A model generated the notes under the pieces. It was not told the DNA's origin. It saw nothing but the letters and a program-made list of their open reading frames with translations, and did not search any database. A program made the translations under genes and the position numbers. Below are positions 51,412-60,064 of a stretch of 64,000 bases of DNA, piece after piece. Origin of the DNA: Ga0077555 sp041397775 (GTDB taxonomy: Bacteria > Pseudomonadota > Alphaproteobacteria > Rhizobiales > Hyphomicrobiaceae); assembly GCA_041397775.1 (NCBI GenBank), contig JAWKWB010000003.1, positions 558,001 to 622,000 of the forward strand, in the 5' to 3' direction. How positions within the stretch are numbered: position 1 is the first letter of the stretch; every line of letters begins with the position of its first letter.

Positions 51412-51798
51412 CTACCGTATCGATGCTGTCGTCGCAGGTGGACCTCCTCCACCGCATCCTTTGTTCTCTGCCAATACCGCCAGATATTGCTGACGAGACT
51501 GCAAGGCTTGGACCTCTTTGCCCGCGGCGCCCTGGAAGTCCATGCCGAACCAGAGCACAGGAATGAAGAGGCCGGCCACACCTGCCGCCACATTTTGCGC
51601 GACCTTCAGGCCCTGCTCGCTGGCGAGTTCTTGAACTTTCTGATTATTGGCTTGAACTTCGGCATAGATCGCAGGGCAATCCATATGCCGGTCCTGCGCC
51701 TGAGTAACCGCAACCAGCTGGGGCGCCCTTCCGGCGCATGCGGAAACAAAGGTACTCGCAGCCACAACACCAATCGCAAGTGTCCGTTTCAAAATCAT
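51412..51798 (-). CDS. Predicted lipoprotein of unknown function
   Basis: A 128-aa protein with a lipoprotein-type signal: ILKRTLAIGVVAASTFVSACAG, where Cys21 would be lipidated. The mature part has AIYAEVQANNQKVQELASEQGLKVAQNV (likely helix), a hydrophobic stretch VAAGVAGLFIPVLWFGMDF and a C-terminal helix rich in Gln, ending in Cys-Gly-rich residues. The family is not recognised. The start at 51798 gives the normal signal peptide; the frame is open to 51837. Confidence 0.7.
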   Translation of the reverse strand: MILKRTLAIGVVAASTFVSACAGRAPQLVAVTQAQDRHMDCPAIYAEVQANNQKVQELASEQGLKVAQNVAAGVAGLFIPVLWFGMDFQGAAGKEVQALQSRQQYLAVLAENKGCGGGGPPATTASIR

Positions 51799-51979
51799 CT
51801 GAGCCCCCGCTCGATAAACATCACCAACATGTTTCATCGAGACAGGAAATGTTCAAGCCGAACACATGGTTGGAATGTCGCCTCAATGCGGATGTTAACA
51901 GATTTTTACGCGAACCTTGTGAGATGAGCGCCTCATGGACGTTCTCGGAAACGTAGGATCCTCATTATGCCGCCGCCCC

Positions 51980-53017
51980 TCAGTTCGACGTCCCCATCGC
52001 CATCAGGCACAGGATCTCGAACAGCATCTGCGCACCGATCTGGGCGGTGGCTGTCGTGGCGTCGTATTGCGGCGCCACCTCCACCACATCGCCGCCGACG
52101 ATCGTCAGCCCCTGCAAGCCGCGCAGGATCGCCAGCGCCTCGCGTGTACTGAGCCCGCCGACCTCCGGCGTCCCCGTGCCCGGAGCCAGGCCCGGGTCGA
52201 TGCTGTCCACGTCGAACGACACGTAGACGGGCCCCCCGCCCACCACCGCGCGGGCCTTCGCGATCACCGCTTCGAGGCCCATGGCATCGATCTCCTCGGC
52301 GTGGATCACGGTCATGCCGCTGTCGTAGGAGAACTCCCACAGATACTCGGCAGGGCCGCGAATGCCGATCTGGATGGTCCGCTCGGGATCGAGTACGCCC
52401 TCGAGCACCGCCTGCCGGAACGGCCCGCCATGGTGGAACTTGGCGCCTTCGTACTGTCCCGACGTGTCGCAGTGCGCGTCGATATGCACCATGGCCACCG
52501 GCCGGCCCGCGCCGACCGCCTTGAGGATCGGCAGGCTGATCGAATGATCGCCCCCCACCGACAGCGGACGCACGCCCGCCGCCACGATGCGCCGATAGTA
52601 GGCCTCGATATCGGCATGGCATTGGTCGAGCGAGAACCGGCTCTGCATCGGCACGTCGCCGATGTCGGCCACGCGCAGCGTACCCATCGGTGCAACCTTC
52701 AAGGCGTGCTCGTAGGGGCCGATCCGCTCCACCGCCCTGACCGCGCGCGGCCCGAGCCGCGCACCAGCCCGGTTCGTGACACCCAGATCCATGGGCACGC
52801 CGACGAGCGCGACATCGAGCCCGGCGAAATTCTGTTCCGCGGCATCGGGCCGGTAGGGCGCGCCGAGCAGCGTTGCGACGTCCGCGAATGGCCACTTGCG
52901 CCGGTCCGGCGCCGTGAACACGGCCCGCGCCACCTCCGCGAAGGCCGGATCATGGATATCGCCACCGCGGCCGTCTGCGTACTTGGCCCTGAGGGCCTCG
53001 AGCTTCTTGGCGTCCAT
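51980..53017 (-). CDS. Ureohydrolase (agmatinase/guanidino-acid hydrolase family)
   Basis: A 345-aa binuclear-metal hydrolase. All metal ligands are present: His158 in GGDHS, Asp180-x-His182-x-Asp184 in HIDAHCD, and Asp269-x-Asp271 in SFDVDSIDPG. The MDLGVTNRAGARLGPRAVR segment fits agmatinase-type and guanidinobutyrase/guanidinopropionase-type enzymes rather than arginase. The first 60 residues are longer than in E. coli SpeB. It releases urea from a guanidino compound of unknown identity. It is followed 23 nt upstream by the SDR gene on the same strand. Confidence 0.88.
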   Translation of the reverse strand: MDAKKLEALRAKYADGRGGDIHDPAFAEVARAVFTAPDRRKWPFADVATLLGAPYRPDAAEQNFAGLDVALVGVPMDLGVTNRAGARLGPRAVRAVERIGPYEHALKVAPMGTLRVADIGDVPMQSRFSLDQCHADIEAYYRRIVAAGVRPLSVGGDHSISLPILKAVGAGRPVAMVHIDAHCDTSGQYEGAKFHHGGPFRQAVLEGVLDPERTIQIGIRGPAEYLWEFSYDSGMTVIHAEEIDAMGLEAVIAKARAVVGGGPVYVSFDVDSIDPGLAPGTGTPEVGGLSTREALAILRGLQGLTIVGGDVVEVAPQYDATTATAQIGAQMLFEILCLMAMGTSN

Positions 53018-53040
53018 CGAGCCTCCCGTCGCGCCCCGCG

Positions 53041-54123
53041 TCAGGGAATGACGCGCCCTTCGCGATAGCGCTGGATATGGGCGAGGATCTGGTCCTCCGT
53101 GTCGATCGTATCGTGGAACCCTGCGCGGCGGATCTTGGTCATGCTGGACACGACATCGTGTTCCAGGTTCCAGCAGAAGTCGCCGAAGCCCCAGGTCACC
53201 ACCTCGTCCATGGCGCGCGCCTGCAGCCCGTGCTTCTTGACCAGGGCATCCCACAGTGCAGCCTTGTCCGACATCCACAGGCCGAGCTTCAGCGGCCGCA
53301 CAGAGCCCACCTTCAGGCCATACAGGTCGGCGACGCGCGGCCACAGCCGGTTCCAGCGGAACACCGTGCCGTCCGTAACATTGAACGCCTGGTTGCGGCC
53401 GGCCTCCGCGGTGGACATCCACTTGACCGCCCGTGCGAGTTGGCCGGCATCGGTCGCCTCGAACAGCGCATCATAGCACTTCTGCCTGCCGGGAAAATCG
53501 AGTGGCATCCCGGCCTCCCGGCACATGGCAGCCCACAGGCCGATCAGGGGGATGAGGTTGCGCGGCCGCTCCGGTGCATCGTCGTAGAGGAAGCCCGGCC
53601 GCGACGACGACCAGCCCCACGTCTTCCCCTGCTGGCGCGCCCGCAGGATATCCTCCTGCGCATAGTAGAAATTCGGCGGCATATGGCGCGGATCGTCCTC
53701 GCGCGCAGGGTTCGGGAAAGCACCCAGGTGCATGCCGTACCACTTCGTGCCCTCCACCAGATGCACGTGCGCGAGGTCGCGGCAATGTTCCTCCCCGGCC
53801 GCCACGAGGTTGTCGAGCATCGCGGCGTTACCGGCCACGTCCTCAACGCCCATCGATGCATCCGAGAAGGTGGCGCGGGCGGTGTAATAGAGATGCGTCG
53901 CGTCCGGCACCTTGGCGAGTGCGGCCATCGTGCTCTGCGCGTTCGTGAGGTCGGCCGCCATGTAGGAAAGCCGCGGATCGTTGGACGTCCTCGGGTTGCG
54001 CGACAGGCCGACGACGCGCCATTCGGGATCGGCCAGCAGCACCTGAACCAGCCGTTTCGACGCCGCCCCCGTAGCCCCGGCAATGACCGCAACCTTTTGT
54101 GCCATGTCCCTCTTTTGTGCCAT
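53041..54123 (-). CDS. PRISE-like SDR oxidoreductase (progesterone 5-beta-reductase/iridoid-synthase type)
   Basis: A 360-aa extended short-chain dehydrogenase with the nucleotide-binding AVIAGATGAASKRLV. It shares features of the PRISE group: VEGTKWYGMH with Lys127, NFYYAQEDIL with Tyr153/154, and CREAGMPLDFPG and GFGDFCWNLEHD later. PRISE enzymes reduce enones such as progesterone or 8-oxogeranial. The start is duplicated: the sequence of about 18 nt around ATGGCACAAAAG occurs twice, giving possible starts at 54123 and 54105. It is the upstream partner of the ureohydrolase gene by spacing. Confidence 0.78.
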   Translation of the reverse strand: MAQKRDMAQKVAVIAGATGAASKRLVQVLLADPEWRVVGLSRNPRTSNDPRLSYMAADLTNAQSTMAALAKVPDATHLYYTARATFSDASMGVEDVAGNAAMLDNLVAAGEEHCRDLAHVHLVEGTKWYGMHLGAFPNPAREDDPRHMPPNFYYAQEDILRARQQGKTWGWSSSRPGFLYDDAPERPRNLIPLIGLWAAMCREAGMPLDFPGRQKCYDALFEATDAGQLARAVKWMSTAEAGRNQAFNVTDGTVFRWNRLWPRVADLYGLKVGSVRPLKLGLWMSDKAALWDALVKKHGLQARAMDEVVTWGFGDFCWNLEHDVVSSMTKIRRAGFHDTIDTEDQILAHIQRYREGRVIP

Positions 54124-54274
54124 GTCCCTCGTCCCCGTGCCGCCGTTCGTTGGCGGCCAATGTTTCGTCGGACGGCGAGGCTGTCAACGGCGTCCCCGCT
54201 GACATGTCTGGACAATGCCGGAGACATGCCGGAAGGTGGCCCGCAATCATCAAACATGCAGAAACGAGGAACGC

Positions 54275-55342
54275 ATGGCGGGCAAGCGGGTCGTGATCGT
54301 GGGGGCAGGTGCGGTCGGTGGCTATATCGGCGCACATATGGCGCGCGCGGGCCACGACGTGACGATGGTCGATCCCTGGCCCGAGCACGTCGAGATCATG
54401 CGCGACAAGGGGCTCGAGATCACGGGCATGACGCCGCAGGAGGCGTTCACGCAGAAGATGAACGCCATCCACCTGACCGAGCTGCAGGACATCGTCAAGC
54501 AGCGGGCCGTGGACATCGCGATCATCGCCGTGAAATCCTACGACACGGTCTGGGCCACGCACATGATCGCCCAGTACCTCTCGCCCGAAGGCTTCGTCGT
54601 CTCGGCGCAGAACTGCGTCAACGAGGAGCGTATCGCCGGCGTCGTCGGCTGGGGGCGCACCGTCGGCTGCATGGTCGGCAACAACTACGCCGTCGACCTG
54701 TTCGAGCCCGGCAAGATCCGCCGCAACATGCCCAAGGACGGCAAGGTGGCGACGCTCGAGGTGGGCGAGGTGCATGGCCGCATCACGCCGCGCATCGTCG
54801 AACTGGCGGAGATGCTGCAGTCCGTCGACAAGTCCAAGACGACGACCAACCTTTGGGGCGTGCGCTGGTCGAAGCTGGTCGTCAACGGCATGCGCAACGG
54901 CGTTTCGGCGGCAACCGGCCTCGGCGGCAACGAGCGTGATAGCCACGACCGCATCCGGCGCGTCGTCATCAAGCTCGCGGGCGAGGCCGTGAACGTCGGG
55001 CGGGCGCTGGGCCTCGACCTGGAAAAGATCGCCGGCATCGAGCCCGACCTCTACGTGCGTGCGGCCGATAACGAGCCTGCGGCCTTGAAGGACCTGGAGG
55101 CGCGCATGCTGGCATGGTCGTCCGGCGCGGCCCGCAGCGACCTGCAGCGGCCGTCCATGGCGCAGGACATCGCCAAGGGCCGTCGCACCGAGATCGATTT
55201 CATGAACGGCTACATCGCGGAAAAGGGCGATGCATCCGGCGTCGCCGCGCCCACCCACGCCGCCCTGACGCGCATCGTGCAGCAGGTCGAGCGCGGCCAG
55301 CTCGAGGCCAGGCCGGAGAACCTGTTCGGGCTGACGAACTGA
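54275..55342 (+). CDS. 2-dehydropantoate 2-reductase family protein
   Basis: A 355-aa NADP-dependent reductase of the ApbA/PanE family: VVIVGAGAVGGYIGAHMARAGHDV at the N terminus, and a SKLVVNGMRNGVSAATG segment near 200 with the catalytic Lys. The C terminus carries GRRTEIDFMNGYI, which is typical of the family. At 355 aa it is longer than PanE (about 300), so it may act on a related 2-oxo acid and not in pantothenate synthesis. GAGGAACGC precedes the ATG at 54275. It is divergent from the PRISE-like gene and followed by the DUF1330 gene. Confidence 0.86.
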   Translation: MAGKRVVIVGAGAVGGYIGAHMARAGHDVTMVDPWPEHVEIMRDKGLEITGMTPQEAFTQKMNAIHLTELQDIVKQRAVDIAIIAVKSYDTVWATHMIAQYLSPEGFVVSAQNCVNEERIAGVVGWGRTVGCMVGNNYAVDLFEPGKIRRNMPKDGKVATLEVGEVHGRITPRIVELAEMLQSVDKSKTTTNLWGVRWSKLVVNGMRNGVSAATGLGGNERDSHDRIRRVVIKLAGEAVNVGRALGLDLEKIAGIEPDLYVRAADNEPAALKDLEARMLAWSSGAARSDLQRPSMAQDIAKGRRTEIDFMNGYIAEKGDASGVAAPTHAALTRIVQQVERGQLEARPENLFGLTN

Positions 55343-55444
55343 GGCCGTTTGCAGCATGTCGCGCGCGCTGGCCGGCCCGGCCGCCGCGCCTGTTCCCGCC
55401 GACCACGGCATGAAGCAGCCATCGCAACCGAGGGAGCGCCGCAC

Positions 55445-55735
55445 ATGACAGCCTACGTGATCGCCGAAGTCGAAGTGAACGACCCGGAGGCCTACAAGCT
55501 CTACGCCGACAAGGCGCCGGGCGTGACGTTGCCTGCCGGCGGCAAGTACCTCGCGCGGGCCGGCACGGTGGAATGCCTGGAGGGCGAGCCGCCCAAGTCG
55601 CGCATCGTCGTCATCGAGTTTGCAGACATGGAAGCCGCGCGCGCCTTCTATTACGGCAAGGCGTACCAGGAGATCATTCCGCTGCGCCAGGCGGCCAGCG
55701 TCGGCCGCATGTTCCTCGTCGACGGCGCCAAATGA
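55445..55735 (+). CDS. DUF1330 family protein
   Basis: A 96-aa dimeric alpha-beta barrel protein: AYVIAEVEVNDPEAYKLYADKAPGVTLPAGGKYLARAG, RIVVIEFADMEAARAFYYGKAYQEIIPLR, GRMFLVDG. It matches DUF1330, whose function is unknown. The ATG at 55445 follows GAGGGAGCGCC. It is probably cotranscribed with the reductase. The next feature downstream is a copy of the palindromic repeat, which may end this transcript. Confidence 0.9.
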   Translation: MTAYVIAEVEVNDPEAYKLYADKAPGVTLPAGGKYLARAGTVECLEGEPPKSRIVVIEFADMEAARAFYYGKAYQEIIPLRQAASVGRMFLVDGAK

Positions 55736-55824
55736 ATGAGAATGGGCACCCGGATCGCTCCGGGCGCCTCGTGTGGGGTCGTGTCTTGATCGACCGATCC
55801 GTGCTTCAAGGGCGTCGCCAAGCT

Positions 55825-55899
55825 CGTGTAGCGCATCTGACGTTTGGTACCCACTCGCGGCTGGGGCCATGACCAAACGTTGGATGCAAAAGATACACT
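55825..55899 (+). repeat. A hairpin of the composite repeat (copy 5)
   Basis: A 75-nt A-type palindrome, slightly degenerate in its right arm (CGTTGGATGCAAAAGATACAC against CGTCAGATGCAAAAGCTACAC elsewhere). It lies 89 nt after the DUF1330 gene in the convergent gap before the methyltransferase/ATP-grasp gene, and is joined to the next hairpin by the 15-nt spacer at 55900-55914. Confidence 0.9.
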
Positions 55900-55914
55900 A
55901 GAATCATACGGTTG

Positions 55915-55991
55915 TTAGTGTTCTTTTTGGCTCCGACACTTGGTCCAGAGTATGATGCGCGGGGAACCAAGTGTCGGAGCTGGAACACTAG
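55915..55991 (+). repeat. B' hairpin of the composite repeat (copy 5)
   Basis: A 77-nt B'-type palindrome nearly identical to the solo copy at 15407-15483: outer arms CTAGTGTTC-like, inner arms GGCTCCGACACTTGGT/ACCAAGTGTCGGAGC, and a 4-nt insertion in the left arm. It shows that A can be joined to B' as well as to B. Confidence 0.9.
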
Positions 55992-56033
55992 GCGCGACGG
56001 CCCACGAGTTTCCATCCTTGGCCGGCCGCTCGC

Positions 56034-57992
56034 TTATTGGGCGCTTGCGGACGGGCTGGTGGTGGGGGCTGCCGCGGCTTGCGGTTTCGCCACGACGCCC
56101 TGCCGCTCGACGGCGGCTGTCAGGATCAGCCCCAGCAGCTCCGCGTAACGCATGCCCTGGAAGCCGGCCATGATGTTGAGCTTACCGTCCCAGCACCAGC
56201 CCGGATTGGGGTTCACTTCCAACAGCTTGATCTCGCCTTTCGCATCCGCGCGGAAGTCGAAGCGGGCATAGTCCCGGCACCCGAGCCGCTCGAACAGCCG
56301 TGTCGAAGATTCGATCAGCTGCTGCTGGATGTGATCCGGCAGCGTCGCCTCGTGATAGCGGATCTGCGTCCAGTAGGGGCTGCCCGGTTCCCACTTCGAT
56401 TCGTAGCCGAGGATCTTCGGCAGCGTCGAATCGAGCCTGGTGTAGTCCACCTCCAGGATCGGCAGGGCCCGCAAGCCCTGGTCGGGATTGCCGATCAGGC
56501 CCACGGAATACTCGCCACCCGTCAGGAACTCCTGCACCAGCACGCCGCGCTTGGGAAAATCGCTGCGCAAACGGTCGAGATAGTCCATCAGCCCGCGCTC
56601 GTTGTGCACCACCGCGTCCTTGGTGATGCCCTGCGAGCTGTCGCCCGTGTTGGGCTTCAGCAGCGCCGGGAACACCGACGGCAGCGTCGCGCCCTGGTCG
56701 CCGGGCCGCACGTAGGTCTCCAGCGGCACGGGCACGTCGAGCGACTGGGCCACGGCCCTGACGAGCCCCTTGTCATAGCAGGCCGCTAGCGCCGAAGGTC
56801 CGGCGCCCGTGTAGGCGAGCCCGTGCATTTCCAGGAGCGCGGGAACGTGCAGCTCCTTGAACGGGTCGTTGTTGAATCCCTCGTCGCACAGGTTGAGGAC
56901 GAGGTCGGTCTTCAGGCTCGACAGGTCGCGCTCCATCGTGGCGTGATTGTCGAGATAGCGCACCGTGTAGGCCGGCAGTTCGGCCAGCGCGTCCTTGAGC
57001 CGGCGGATCGTCTCGAGGTCCTCGGGATTGAACTGCCCGTTGAGCTTCACTGTGTCGGGAAGCCGCGGGTCGCCCATCAGCACCGTGACATCGAGCTTCT
57101 GCACCTTGCCGCGGGATTTGCGCGCGGGCAGCTGCGGTGCGTCCGCCGTGAGCAGCAGGCGCCGCGCCATCATGCCGAGATCCTGGTCGCGATCGGAGAC
57201 CGCCTCGGCCGTGCCGTGGTGCCGGATGTTGCGGAAGCCCGTCTTCTCCAGCAGCTTCGTGATGCTCTCGCGGGTATAGAGCCGCTCGGCATAGAACTGG
57301 TCGGCGATGACGCCGGCCTCGTCGTTGACGATCACCTCGCGCGAGATGAGCCGCTGGCCCTCCTTGCTGATGGTGCGCTCGCGGCACACGAAGTGATGCT
57401 CGTCGATCCACTCCCACGAACGCCGGTCGAAGTGCTCCGACATGTAGGCGCCATCGGTAATGTCGAGCACGAGTTGCCCGCTCGGCCGCAACAGGCGGCC
57501 GACCGACGCCAGCACCTTCTCGTCGTCGTGCTGGTTGGAGAAGTAGCCGAACGAGTTGCCCATGATGGCCACGCAATCGAAGCTCGCCTCCGGCAGCTTC
57601 GGGTTGCGCGCGTCGCCTTCCTTGAAGGAGACACCGAGGCCGCGGCTTTGCGCGCGCTTGCGGGCGAGGCGGATCAGGTAGCGCGAACGATCGACGCCCG
57701 TGACGTTCCGGAAGCCGCGGCTGGCGAGTTCCAGGCAGTGACGGCCCTGCCCACAGCACAGGTCGAGGATGTGGCTGTGGGGCTGGATTGCGGCGCTGGA
57801 GACGATGAAATCGACTTCCTTGCGCGTGTTCTCCGCGTTCTCGACGACATCGCCGTCCGTCTTGACGTAGAGCGCATTGAAGAGTTTGCGCCACCACTCC
57901 GCGGGAAGATGAGATTCGAGATCGGCAACGGGACCAAGGCAGGCACGTGGGTTGACGCGCCGGAGGCGCTTAGGCTTGGGAGCCTGGGCCAT
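56034..57992 (-). CDS. Methyltransferase/ATP-grasp (D-Ala-D-Ala ligase-like) fusion protein
   Basis: A 652-aa two-domain protein. Residues about 30-280 form a class I SAM-dependent methyltransferase with ILDLCCGQGRHCLELA near 75-90, VTGVDRSRYLIRLARKRA and FDCVAIMGNSFGYFS. Residues about 300-630 resemble D-Ala-D-Ala ligase: LVLNLCDEGFNNDPFKELHVPALLEMHGLAYTGAGPSALAACYDK, LLKPNTGDSSQGI, VQEFLTGGEYSVGLIG, and the metal-binding LLEVNPNPGWCWDGKLN. It could methylate and ligate the same small molecule or peptide. No other biosynthetic genes are nearby. The gene is monocistronic, with a likely promoter at 58112-58139 and a repeat at its 3' end. Confidence 0.87.
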   Translation of the reverse strand: MAQAPKPKRLRRVNPRACLGPVADLESHLPAEWWRKLFNALYVKTDGDVVENAENTRKEVDFIVSSAAIQPHSHILDLCCGQGRHCLELASRGFRNVTGVDRSRYLIRLARKRAQSRGLGVSFKEGDARNPKLPEASFDCVAIMGNSFGYFSNQHDDEKVLASVGRLLRPSGQLVLDITDGAYMSEHFDRRSWEWIDEHHFVCRERTISKEGQRLISREVIVNDEAGVIADQFYAERLYTRESITKLLEKTGFRNIRHHGTAEAVSDRDQDLGMMARRLLLTADAPQLPARKSRGKVQKLDVTVLMGDPRLPDTVKLNGQFNPEDLETIRRLKDALAELPAYTVRYLDNHATMERDLSSLKTDLVLNLCDEGFNNDPFKELHVPALLEMHGLAYTGAGPSALAACYDKGLVRAVAQSLDVPVPLETYVRPGDQGATLPSVFPALLKPNTGDSSQGITKDAVVHNERGLMDYLDRLRSDFPKRGVLVQEFLTGGEYSVGLIGNPDQGLRALPILEVDYTRLDSTLPKILGYESKWEPGSPYWTQIRYHEATLPDHIQQQLIESSTRLFERLGCRDYARFDFRADAKGEIKLLEVNPNPGWCWDGKLNIMAGFQGMRYAELLGLILTAAVERQGVVAKPQAAAAPTTSPSASAQ

Positions 57993-58111
57993 GATGGACG
58001 AGAGTCCTCCCGAAAGACCTTATCGCCCATCGAACGGGAGCGGGATCGCCCGACAACCGTTGGCAGCGCATCGGTCGCAAAACGAGACCCCAAAGGTCTC
58101 AGCGGGCAAGA

Positions 58112-58139
58112 CACATAGTCGGCCGCCATGCGCTGTCAA
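58112..58139 (-). promoter_or_regulatory. Sigma-70-type promoter for the fusion gene
   Basis: On the minus strand TTGACA, a 16-nt spacer and TATGTG form a good -35/-10 pair, 120 nt upstream of the ATG at 57992. The leader between contains a GAGACC/GGTCTC hairpin at 58084-58100. Confidence 0.5.
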
Positions 58140-58166
58140 ACGCCTTTTTGTGTAAAATTCCGGCTA

Positions 58167-58188
58167 CACTCACACCTTTCTGTGAGTG
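58167..58188. other. Hairpin between the RsmB-like and fusion genes
   Basis: An 8-bp stem CACTCACA/TGTGAGTG with a 6-nt loop lies 23 nt past the stop of the RsmB-like gene. On the minus strand AATTTT follows at a distance of 8 nt, so it may be a weak terminator or an operator dyad near the promoter at 58112-58139. Confidence 0.4.
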
Positions 58189-58210
58189 CGCCGAAAGTGT
58201 GCTTGCCGTG

Positions 58211-59506
58211 CTACGCCGCGCGCTTTCGCAGCACGCTGACGAAGAAGCCGTCGGTGTCGTGACGATTGGGCGTCATCAGCAGCGTGTCGCTGCGGCCATC
58301 GGCCGATGGGGGCGGGGTGGTCGTCAACGTCCGCTCCCACACGCTGGCGGTGGGCTCGACGGCGAGATCGGGAAATGTCTCCGTCGCCCAGGCGACTTGG
58401 CCAGTGTTCTCTTCGGCCAGAATCGAGCACGTCACATAGACCAGGACGCCGCCGGGCTTCACGAGGCCGGCAGCACGCCCCAGAACCTCGCGCTGTTCGT
58501 CCTGGCGGTGGCCGATGCTATGCTCGCGCAGCCGCCATTTCGCTTCCGGACGCCGCCGCCAGACGCCGGTGCCCGTGCACGGCGCGTCGACGAGAACGAG
58601 GTCGAAGCGTGGCCCCATGGCCTCCAGCGCAGTCGTGTCGCCGGCCTTCAACACCTGCACGTTGCGCACACCAGCCCGCTTCACGCGCTGGAAGATCGGC
58701 TTCAGGCGGTGCCGGTCGCTGTCGTAGGCGAAGATCTGCCCGGTATTCTGCATATTGGCGGCCATGGCCAGCGTCTTGCCGCCGCCGCCCGCGCACAGGT
58801 CGAGCACTTGCAGGCGCGGACCGGCGCCCGCCATCAGGCTGGCGATCTGCGAGCCCTCGTCCTGGATTTCGAACCAACCCGCCTCGAAGGCGGCCTCGGC
58901 CTGCAGGTTGGGCGTCCGCCCCGGCCCCTGCGGCGGGCGTACGCGCAGGCCCAGCGGCGACAGCGCCGTCTCTTCGACGCCGAACGAGGCCAGCGACTTC
59001 GCCACCTTCTCCCGCGTCGCCTTCAGTGTGTTGACGCGGATGTCGGTCGGCGCGCGCATGGCGAGCCTCTGCCCTTCCGCGATCGCGTTGTCGCCGAACG
59101 TCGCCACGAACGATGGCCACAGCCACTCCGGCACGTTGGCCTGCACGTGCGCCGGGGCTTCCGCGAGCGGACGCGACAGGGCCGCCGTCTCCACTTCGCT
59201 CAGCGGGGCTGGCGCATGCTGGCTGCCGTCGCAGGCCTGCGCGACCGCCTCCGCCGAAAGCGCCAATGCCTCGCCGGCCGCGCCGATCGCCAGCGCGCGC
59301 GGCGCATCGGCATCGAACGCCCAGGCGATCGATGCCCGGCGTCTCAAGGCGTCGTAGACGAGATTGCCGATTGCAGCCCGGTCGCCGCTGCCCGCGATGC
59401 GATGCGCCTTGCCCCAGTCCGATAACGCCTCTCCCACCGGCCGGTGCCGCCCGAGGACGTCTTCGAGGACTTCGATGGCTGCAGTGATCCGCGCTCCAGG
59501 CCGCAC
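58211..59506 (-). CDS. RsmB/NOP-family RNA methyltransferase
   Basis: A 431-aa SAM-dependent 5-methylcytosine RNA methyltransferase of the RsmB group. The N-terminal NusB-like region precedes the catalytic domain, which has VLDLCAGGGGKTLAMAA, VDAPCTGTGVWRRRPEAKWR (first catalytic Cys) and YVTCSILAEENTGQV (second Cys). A GTG start at 59506 is chosen because GGGAGGG precedes it at the right distance and the upstream frame overlaps the MAPEG gene. The usual target is cytosine in 16S rRNA. The stop of the MAPEG gene is 5 nt before this start. Confidence 0.9.
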   Translation of the reverse strand: MRPGARITAAIEVLEDVLGRHRPVGEALSDWGKAHRIAGSGDRAAIGNLVYDALRRRASIAWAFDADAPRALAIGAAGEALALSAEAVAQACDGSQHAPAPLSEVETAALSRPLAEAPAHVQANVPEWLWPSFVATFGDNAIAEGQRLAMRAPTDIRVNTLKATREKVAKSLASFGVEETALSPLGLRVRPPQGPGRTPNLQAEAAFEAGWFEIQDEGSQIASLMAGAGPRLQVLDLCAGGGGKTLAMAANMQNTGQIFAYDSDRHRLKPIFQRVKRAGVRNVQVLKAGDTTALEAMGPRFDLVLVDAPCTGTGVWRRRPEAKWRLREHSIGHRQDEQREVLGRAAGLVKPGGVLVYVTCSILAEENTGQVAWATETFPDLAVEPTASVWERTLTTTPPPSADGRSDTLLMTPNRHDTDGFFVSVLRKRAA

Positions 59507-59511
59507 GACGG

Positions 59512-59940
59512 TTACCCTCCCGAAAGAATGCGCCAGGCGAGCAACAGCCACATGGCGAGAACGATTGCGACACCGACGACGAAGACGACGGCACGCCACT
59601 TGACGACATTGGGCCCGACATGGATCGCGGCATGCACGATCCGGCTGCCCGCAAAGCCCCATGCCAGGGCCAGCATGGCCCCATCCGCCTTCTGCGCGAC
59701 GAGGGCCAGCCCCACGACGGCGTAGAACAGCACCGGCACCTCGAACTGGCTCTTATAGCTGTTCGAGAGCTTCGTCGCCTCGTCCGACCAGGCATTGCGC
59801 CCCAGCCGAACGTCGTCGTCCGTGATCGTCTGCCCCCGCGCGCGCATCGAGCGCGACCGCGCCGGCCCGAGCGCCAGCAGCAACAGCACTGTCAGGACAG
59901 CCTGCACCGCTGCCGGAAGAATGATGGCCGTTTGGGACAT
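59512..59940 (-). CDS. MAPEG family membrane protein
   Basis: A 142-aa integral membrane protein with about four hydrophobic segments. The ARGQTITDDDVRLGRNAWSDEATKLSNSYKSQFEVPVLFYAVVGLAL stretch is typical of MAPEG (membrane-associated eicosanoid and glutathione metabolism) proteins, with the E-N-P-like SQFEVP element. The physiological substrate is unknown. It is 5 nt upstream of the RsmB-like gene and probably cotranscribed. Confidence 0.9.
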   Translation of the reverse strand: MSQTAIILPAAVQAVLTVLLLLALGPARSRSMRARGQTITDDDVRLGRNAWSDEATKLSNSYKSQFEVPVLFYAVVGLALVAQKADGAMLALAWGFAGSRIVHAAIHVGPNVVKWRAVVFVVGVAIVLAMWLLLAWRILSGG

Positions 59941-60064
59941 GGAATCTCAGGCCCGGGATGGACGATGCCGGACGGGCGGCGGCTTCAGTCCTTCCTGTGA
60001 CATCGTTCGCCAGTCCTGGCAATGGGACGAACCGGAGGGGGTGCCAGGCCGCCCGCACGTGTTT

